A stretch of DNA of 64,000 bases, from assembly GCA_021234155.1 (NCBI GenBank), contig JAJEKV010000006.1, forward strand, positions 13,964,902 through 14,028,901, read 5' to 3'. The position numbers and the translations under genes are program-made. Positions 58,242 to 64,000 of this stretch are shown piece after piece. Every line of letters begins with the position of its first letter. The first letter of the stretch is position 1. The notes beneath the pieces were generated by a model that worked only from the letters and a program-made list of their open reading frames with translations, did no database searches and had not been told where the DNA came from. The stretch is from Isoetes taiwanensis. Taxonomy: Eukaryota > Streptophyta > Lycopodiopsida > Isoetales > Isoetaceae.

Positions 58242-60600
58242 TATCGAGAACCTGCACCAAGTGGTGGCTTAGGGTCCTTGGTCTCCTGCAAAATCAAAAG
58301 TGGTACTACAATTACCAACTGAAACTGGCAGGACATTATGCCAAGTGAAATAAAATAACTGCTTGAACTTAAATATTGGATTGCACCTTTTATATGTAAT
58401 AGGTTGTTTTTGCACTTTGGTTTCTTCATTATCTGTCTGGGTTCTCTCACTATCTTCAGCTTCAGATTCAGTAAGCACCACTTGTGGCTGCCTTCTCCTT
58501 CTGCATGCAAATGCATATTGATCCCTAGGTTGAAACTCGAAACAAATTTTACAAGGACACAATGGGGGAAAAAACATATATTATGGTATTAAACAAAAAC
58601 CTTTTAACTGATCGTTTTGGCAAGTCTTGTGCAAACAAAATTGGGCCTGAAACAAGTACATATAAATTACATTAGACGGCTGGTTTTTTTCCTAGTGCCA
58701 CGTCTATAGGCACGTCCTCATCAACCGAATCATCTGACTCACCCTCACTCTCGGGCTCTATAACCTTTTTGGTCCTGGACCTTGTGAGCCTTGTGATTCG
58801 GGCCACAACCTTGTTCACCTGCTTATCCACTATATTCGGGTCTTCAACATCCTTGTCTGCCCCTGCATCAACAGTGTTAGAGGAGGCCTTTGTAGAGGTT
58901 GTCAGAGAATTTGGAACTATATTGTATTTCTCAAAGATCGCCGAACTACATGGAATCTGCTTTGGACCGTGTTGGTGTCTTTAGCACGGTGCTTTCGAGT
59001 GTTTGCAATGTCTTTGGCTGATTGCTTGCCTCATCTTTGTTCAATCGCCTACGAGCGCTTCTAAGGTACCCACTTCCGAAACAAACGTGTACCTTTTTGG
59101 ATGTTCTTGCTTGTGGAGTTCGAGTCCTTGTAGACTTGTGTCCCGGGGTCCTTTTACTAAGAGGTGTTTTCACATGCTTCCTTTTCCCTTCTTTGTCATG
59201 CGGAGTTGTAGCTACCACCTCATCTAGGTCAATTGTCTCAACTATTTGTTTGTGTGCTTGCCCAAAGATATAAGGGTTCCTGCTTGATTTGTCTTCCCCA
59301 ATTCCTCCACTAAACCTTCTGAACTGCTTTTAAAGCATTCGAGGCAAGCAGTCTTCTCCATAAGCAAACTCGAGGCGGTGACATGATATACGTGGCCACA
59401 TTTCAGCCTTCGGACTTAGGGTGTAATCATCCCGGAATGCCACCCCGCATGTGGAGCATCTCTCCTCATCTCCAATTGGCAACCCGAATGTCACAGGATA
59501 GATGCTCACAAGCCGCCCAGCTCTCCTTGTAAGTTCCATAAGCCCTGTTGAGATTCTCAGAATGCCGCTTGGCTTTTGCAAGTCGCACTTCATTGTTTGC
59601 AACCTCAGCAGACTATAGTGGCCACCGTTGAACTATCCCTCATCTATTGGGCCACCCCCATTTCAACAAGGGCTTTGAGCATGTACTCGCCATGTCTTTC
59701 TCTCTCTCCAAGCTCGGAGGCTCAGCAGAGGCACCAAAGATCGGGACTGTGGATCGCTTGAAGACGTGAGATGTTGTCTTTAATTTTCTGCAATTTCTCT
59801 TGTGAAGCCAAGAAGAAAGCTCCCTTAGCCCGGGGTGGACAACTAGCTCCTTCTTGGAGACTAAATGTGCCCTCTTTGCGTGTCTAGGGTTTCCTCGCAA
59901 ATCTTTGCACAGGACTTCCAGCGTGATATGTTCTCCCCATAAGTCGTGGTAAGCTGTTGGGCCTGATTAAAAGCTCCTAATGGACGGCTTCCTTCTAATT
60001 TAATACCGATTGCCTCCCCGAACCGGCCTTTCTCGCTATGCTTTCAGTCTTTGGGTTTGCCGAGATTTGCCGGCCTCTCGCTTCGCGCTTGTTGGGAGCA
60101 CCGCTGCCGCCACTTTTAACCTTGTCTGTAGGCTCTACTCTTTTGCCGCAATCGCTGCCCAATTAACCTTGAACTTCGTGGATCCCGCTTTGCTCTCGTG
60201 CGCTTATTGAATGCAAATAGGTATGATTCTCGTCTTTCTAACTTCTCTGTTCTTCAACCCGTCCGGTATATTTTTGCTCGGCTCTATTAGAGCTTCTTCG
60301 TTCTCTCGCCTCACCTTGTCAATGGAAGTTTTGCGGGGAATGACCCCGTTGGTATCCCAAACTTCATTGTACTCTGCTGCAGATATGAGATCTGTTCAAA
60401 TTGAGAGGGATGAACGCCCTCGTTTGCGCGACTCGCATACGCATGGAAGTCTTCTTCGTTCGGCAATCAGCCAGTCCGGGTCTTAAAGGGAACGTTTTTC
60501 CGGCCCGGAAGAATGCAAGAAAATCGAATTAAATCGGTTGAACCCTAAACCCATTGAAATTTTGTTTTGTTGCTTTTGCTTACCCGATAATGGGTTCCGT
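58242..60600 (-). pseudogene. Upstream, decayed part of the HAD-domain gene
   Basis: Minus-strand frames with coding-like composition precede the HAD domain: 60450-60200 (Arg/Lys-rich helical, DTNGVIPRKTSIDKVRREK), 59900-59640, 59602-59330 (GDEERCSTCGVAFRDDYTL, a Cys pair), 59218-58946 (basic, Lys/Arg/Thr-rich) and 58577-58400 (CPCKICFEFQP, acidic tail). Stops separate them, and introns are possible. I recognise no domain other than possible zinc-binding Cys pairs. These may encode a DNA-binding front part to the HAD protein. Confidence 0.4.
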
Positions 60601-60879
60601 TGGAATTACCGCTTGAGTGGGCGGACCAATCACCTTCTTTACCATGGTTGATCTGTTTTGTATAAAGTGGAAATCCGAAAAGCAAATTCAGCGGGTTGCT
60701 TGGCCGAGAGAGAAAGTTGGGGAAGAGAGATTTGGAAAAACACAAATTCGAAAGTTCGTTCGTTTGTCTAGTGGTTCCAGATTGCAGGGGTCGCATTCAT
60801 TACCGGGGGCGGCAAACAGGTAATGATTGTATAAACGGGTACCGGCTAGACGAATAGACGGGCAGAATATAGGTGGTAC

Positions 60880-60994
60880 TATATAGGTGAAGGGTGGGAA
60901 AAAAATGTATGACGGGTGGGAAAAAATGTATTTTGGGTGCTGGTGCTGGTGCTGGCGTCGCGTTTTTTTGCTACCCACCAGCATACTTTCACCC
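60880..60994. repeat. Right terminal inverted repeat
   Basis: It mirrors the left end (see the whole-element entry). Just inside it 'gtgctg' is repeated three to four times (about 60938-60956), at the place where the left end has its palindrome. Confidence 0.85.
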
Positions 60995-61009
60995 GAGAAT
61001 CGTCACCAC

Positions 61010-61105
61010 AGGCCCTTATGCGAGGTCTAGACGGGCTCATTAGACCCTTACCTCGTGTCTTTGGGCATAGGTTGAGCCAAGTCTGAACCTCTCGTAAGGG
61101 CCCTT
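61010..61105. repeat. Inverted repeat with ~17-base arms
   Basis: 'ggcccttatgcgaggt' (about 61011-61026) pairs with 'acctctcgtaagggccc' (61087-61103), with one or two mismatches and a ~60-base loop. It may be part of a small foldback element in the host flank. Confidence 0.6.
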
Positions 61106-61109
61106 GAGC

Positions 61110-62100
61110 ACCCAATATCCATAGCATAGATGACCAGAAAGCATGTTATGCATTAGACTACAAAAATGATGCAAAATAATCTGAAAACTCATACGTGATA
61201 CCAAGCCTTGTCCAATGAATATTCTTGTCATGTAAATAATTTTATTTTTATTGATAAAGAACTATAATATATTGAGTAAATGTTACATCACTATATAGCA
61301 AGTAGACACTTTCTGTGCAAATTTGAAGAGGGAATGGCTACAAAATCAACCTACAACCTTTATATGGCGTTGACAATCCCAAGCTACTAGATTTTGATGA
61401 AAGACCCCCACCCCAGACTGCCTCCTTCTGGTTAGCCTCACAATCATACACTTGTATATTTTCTTAAACACCTCTCAAGAGCATTTACCAATTGTATCCC
61501 TGAGGTGTATTATTCATGGAAGATAAATGATCTCCTTCTTTTCCTTATAATTCATAAAAACCAAGTCTCCATTCTATCCCCTCGTCCAATGATATATCGC
61601 CACATGGCAAGTTTAATTTTCAAGAATCTCCATCTACTTGCATTCTGGTTTTTTACTTACATTCTATTTTTTTTTACTAACATTTCTGGTTCTAGCCGTT
61701 GGATGCTTTACACATCATAAAATGGATGACTAATTGGTTTTCATGTTACATGCATGTCCATTTAGTTAACATTCTTGAGATGTCAACCAGGCTCCGCGCG
61801 TCGCGTGGTTTCCATCCCAGGAATGTCAACTAAATAAATGTTCCTATATATATAAAGTCCATGCTCTCACTAGCGTTTAAAGTGTCTCCACTGGATAAAT
61901 GCCTAAGAGAACGTGATGGGTCCCTAGTGTATTGCCAAACCTTTCTTCGCACTAGCTCCAAATGTGTTGCAGCTCGATCCCTCCACTAGAAGTGTTCCAA
62001 TGTCTCATTGCCCGCTTTGCACATCTCCACATCATCAGATCTTGATCATCTAGCACCTTCTAGGCTATCCTATTCTAATTTTTAAATCATTTCATCCTCA
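61110..62100. other. Intergenic, no gene seen
   Basis: Short frames only. Weak similarity to a LINE zinc-finger tail near 61900-62000 (minus strand) is not enough to call. Confidence 0.45.
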
Positions 62101-62104
62101 TCTT

Positions 62105-62215
62105 AAAAAAAAAAAAAAAAAAAATTGCAGAAACGTGAATTGAACCCTGCCCCATGGAGTAAACCCCTTCAAACCCCCCATGCCAGCCATTAGAGGGCAG
62201 ACATCGATTATGTCA
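62105..62215 (-). mobile_element. tRNA-like SINE candidate
   Basis: On the minus strand, 'taatggctggcatgg' (A-box-like) is followed about 45 bases on by 'agggttcaattcac' (B-box-like), then by a T run that would end pol III transcription. On the plus strand that run is 20 A's (62105-62124). No target duplication was found, so it could also be the tail of a plus-strand retroposon. Confidence 0.35.
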
Positions 62216-62259
62216 TATATAATTTTTTTAACATTGTTAAGCTACTTTTTTTTAGTAAG

Positions 62260-62330
62260 TTCTAGAATGCTTTAAATAGTTTTAGAATATTCTAGACTAT
62301 TCGAGATAGTTCTAGAATGTTCTAGAAAGT
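62260..62330. repeat. TTCTAGAA-type repeats (heat-shock-element-like)
   Basis: 'ttctagaa' or close forms recur about every 10-18 bases. 62310-62327 is 'ttctagaatgttctagaa', four alternating TTC/GAA units in exact register. Confidence 0.6.
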
Positions 62331-62439
62331 CCAAAAATGAGTTTTGACTGGTCAACTAGCATGGATAAGCATCTCAACTTAAAAAAGAAGTTGCTAAAAA
62401 TAGTAAATTTTGAAAAGCTCCTAAAAATAATAATATTTT

Positions 62440-62825
62440 GCTCGGATCTAAGGGAATCTTCATAAAACCTTTGAGAATGTAGGGGAATCTAATAGAGCCT
62501 AAGGGAATGTTCATAGAATCCAAGGGAACCTCATAAAATCTGGGGGGATCTTAAGGAATCTTATAAAATCTAAGGGAATCTAAGGTAATCTTGGAGAATC
62601 TAAGGAAGCCTAAGGGAAGTTTCATAGAATCTAATGAAATCCCACAAAATTTAAGAGAATCTAAGGGAATCTGATGGAATCTTATAAAATTTAAGGAAAT
62701 CCGAAGGAAGCTAAGGGAGTCTTCAAAAAACCTTTGAGAATGTAGAGGACTAATAAAATCTAAGAGGCCCTTCAAAGAAACTGAGGAAATCTTATAAAAT
62801 CTAAGGGAATCTAAGGTACTCTATA
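62440..62825. repeat. Degenerate minisatellite with 'aatctaaggg' core
   Basis: Some 25 variants of 'gaatcttataaaatctaaggg' pieces follow one another. The same motif returns at the window's end (63940-64000), so the array or its relatives may continue beyond. Confidence 0.8.
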
Positions 62826-62839
62826 TAAGGGTCATTTCC

Positions 62840-63140
62840 CACTCGCCATTAAGTTAAGTTAATTTAACCGGTTGGTTATCTTTTAACTTAACCAAAAAGA
62901 GATTGTGCTTTTCCATTAAGGCCGTTAAGTTAAGACTAACTTAACGGATTATGAAGATATACATTCCCACTAGACTTGTTAGGGATCACTTAGGTTAAAT
63001 TCAAAAAATCAACTTAACCTAACATTTACAATGAGTCGATGTTTCATACTAGTAGTTAAGAGGCTTTGTTAGGTTAGAGATAACTAAGTCCATTTCTCAC
63101 TTTAGTTAAGAGATGCCATTAAGTTAAAGATATCTAAAGT
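62840..63140. repeat. 'ttaagttaa' palindrome-rich stretch
   Basis: 'gttaagtta' and its complement 'taacttaac' recur at least ten times, including 'cattaagttaagttaattta' next to 'cttttaacttaacca'. It looks like decayed foldback sequence. Confidence 0.6.
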
Positions 63141-64000
63141 ATTTCTTAGTTATTGAAACTAACAATCCATGAAGAGATACAAGGTTTATTTTCTATCTCT
63201 TCTCTTTCTATATTTTCGATATTCTTTACCAGTCTCTATTTTCTCTCTCTCTCTCTGTATTTCTCTCTTTTTAGCCTTAATTTGGATGTCTCATTGTTTT
63301 TGGTGGGTATCATATTTTTCTTGGCATTGGAAAAACCATAGGTACACGCTCCCTGAAAAAAATCTAAAAATGTTTCCACTATACTATTATGAATCATGCA
63401 GCACAAGCTCCTGGAACGATAACAGATCAACTTCAAATTTTCAACTTTGAGACCAAGTCTAAGATTAAATCCTTTCATATGCCAGAACAGGTAGACCTGA
63501 AACTCTGAAACTCAAACTTTAATTTGAATGGTTAGGCCAGGAAAACCTTAACGGGTTTATTTGACCTGTGTGAAGGTTTTATTCTGGAAATGGATCAACT
63601 CAAAGATCTTAGGCCTTGTGACACAAACAGCTGTCTATCACTGGTCTATAGAAGGTATATAATCAGCAAGTAGTAGAACAGGACGTCGAACATAAACGGC
63701 AATCAGATTATAAGTTATCGATCTGATCCTGCGGAGAAGTGGTTTGTTTTGATAGGGATATGCCCGTAACTCTTTCATCTCAATGTTCTTGAACTTTTCA
63801 AACAGCTAATGCTATAAAACTGATTTTATTAGAGACCTAAATTAGTTAAAGGAAATAAGCAACTATACTCCCTAGATCTATGCGCTTCCGTTTAATGCCA
63901 CGATGATCGTTGCCTATCCAACTACTTTCCCAGTGCCTTGGAGAACCTAAGGGAATTTAAAGTAATCTACATAATATCTTGAAGAATCTACGAAAATTTA
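63141..64000. other. Non-coding end of window
   Basis: A CT microsatellite lies at about 63240-63270. No gene is seen. Confidence 0.5.

Larger units (their letters stand above)
53333..60994. mobile_element. DNA transposon of unnamed family with two convergent genes
   Basis: The ends match in inverted orientation: 'gggggaaagtatgctggtgg' at 53333 and the complement of 60975-60994, 'gggtgaaagtatgctggtgg'. The match goes on as 'gta(t/g)caaaa' and then looser similarity ('cccgtcat', T runs, 'cccttca') over about 110 bases. A 4-bp 'gaga' flanks both ends (53329-53332 and 60995-60998), which may be the target duplication. Inside are a plus-strand transposase-like gene (53602-56870) and a minus-strand gene with an HAD phosphatase domain (60600-57288), tail to tail. 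Both are damaged. I cannot match the transposase to hAT, CACTA, Mutator, PIF/Harbinger or Tc1. Four-base duplications occur in Ginger and Sola, but the protein does not look like these either. Confidence 0.8.

Noticed and set aside
60010-60486. Plus-strand frames (66 and 91 aa) near the right end of the DNA transposon
   Set aside because: They overlap minus-strand coding-like sequence of the second gene and show no recognised motif.

Overview
The window is nuclear DNA of a land plant, most likely a flowering plant. The reasons are two intron-containing plant genes with clean splice sites (a YODA-type MAPKKK and a thylakoid-lumen FKBP13-like immunophilin), AT-rich sequence with long introns, plant L1-type LINEs, Mutator-like elements and an LTR element primed by initiator tRNA-Met. 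I cannot name the species. Only two genes look whole: YODA (24964-29684, minus, 11 coding exons, 889 aa, reading frame closing exactly) and FKBP13-like (44755-47714, plus, 5 exons, 205 aa, reading frame closing exactly). Everything else is mobile-element or duplicated and decayed sequence.

Layout. 1-11.5 kb: a ~1.1 kb inverted repeat (298-1462 against 10367-11459) encloses an F-box-associated gene fragment, an ORF1-only retroposon with a target-site duplication, a nearly open Mutator-like transposase and an LTR-element fossil. 12.2-19.2 kb: a nearly full-length but broken L1-type LINE on the minus strand, with a 461-bp hAT-like element inserted beside its reverse transcriptase YADD motif. 19.7-22.0 kb: a decayed minus-strand gene of unrecognised family with a ParB-like pattern. 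24.9-30.8 kb: the YODA gene and its leader. 31-38.5 kb: mostly non-coding, with tandem and dispersed duplications and an F-box/LRR remnant. 38.5-47.7 kb: the upstream region and first codons of FKBP13 are present twice (38.5-39.4 and 43.5-44.9 kb), separated by a decayed Mutator-like element and a 187-bp AG microsatellite; a 456-bp Mutator-type MITE sits only in the second copy. 48.2-48.8 kb: tail of a second kind of LINE. 50.2-52.9 kb: a 5'-truncated L1-type LINE with a 13-bp target-site duplication and a perfect 49-bp hairpin at its 5' junction.

The most interesting object is 53333-60994: a ~7.7 kb DNA transposon with matching terminal inverted repeats and a possible 4-bp target-site duplication. 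It carries two convergent genes. The plus-strand gene is a transposase-like protein whose motifs (DFAENY-like, WSDGCSSQFKS, FFGTAHGKGEHDGQGAV) do not match the named plant superfamilies I know. The minus-strand gene contains an FCP1/NIF-type HAD phosphatase domain with an Asp-to-Asn change in motif I. Both genes are damaged in this copy.

The genes do not form an operon or pathway; YODA signalling and the lumenal FKBP are unrelated neighbours in a repeat-rich stretch.
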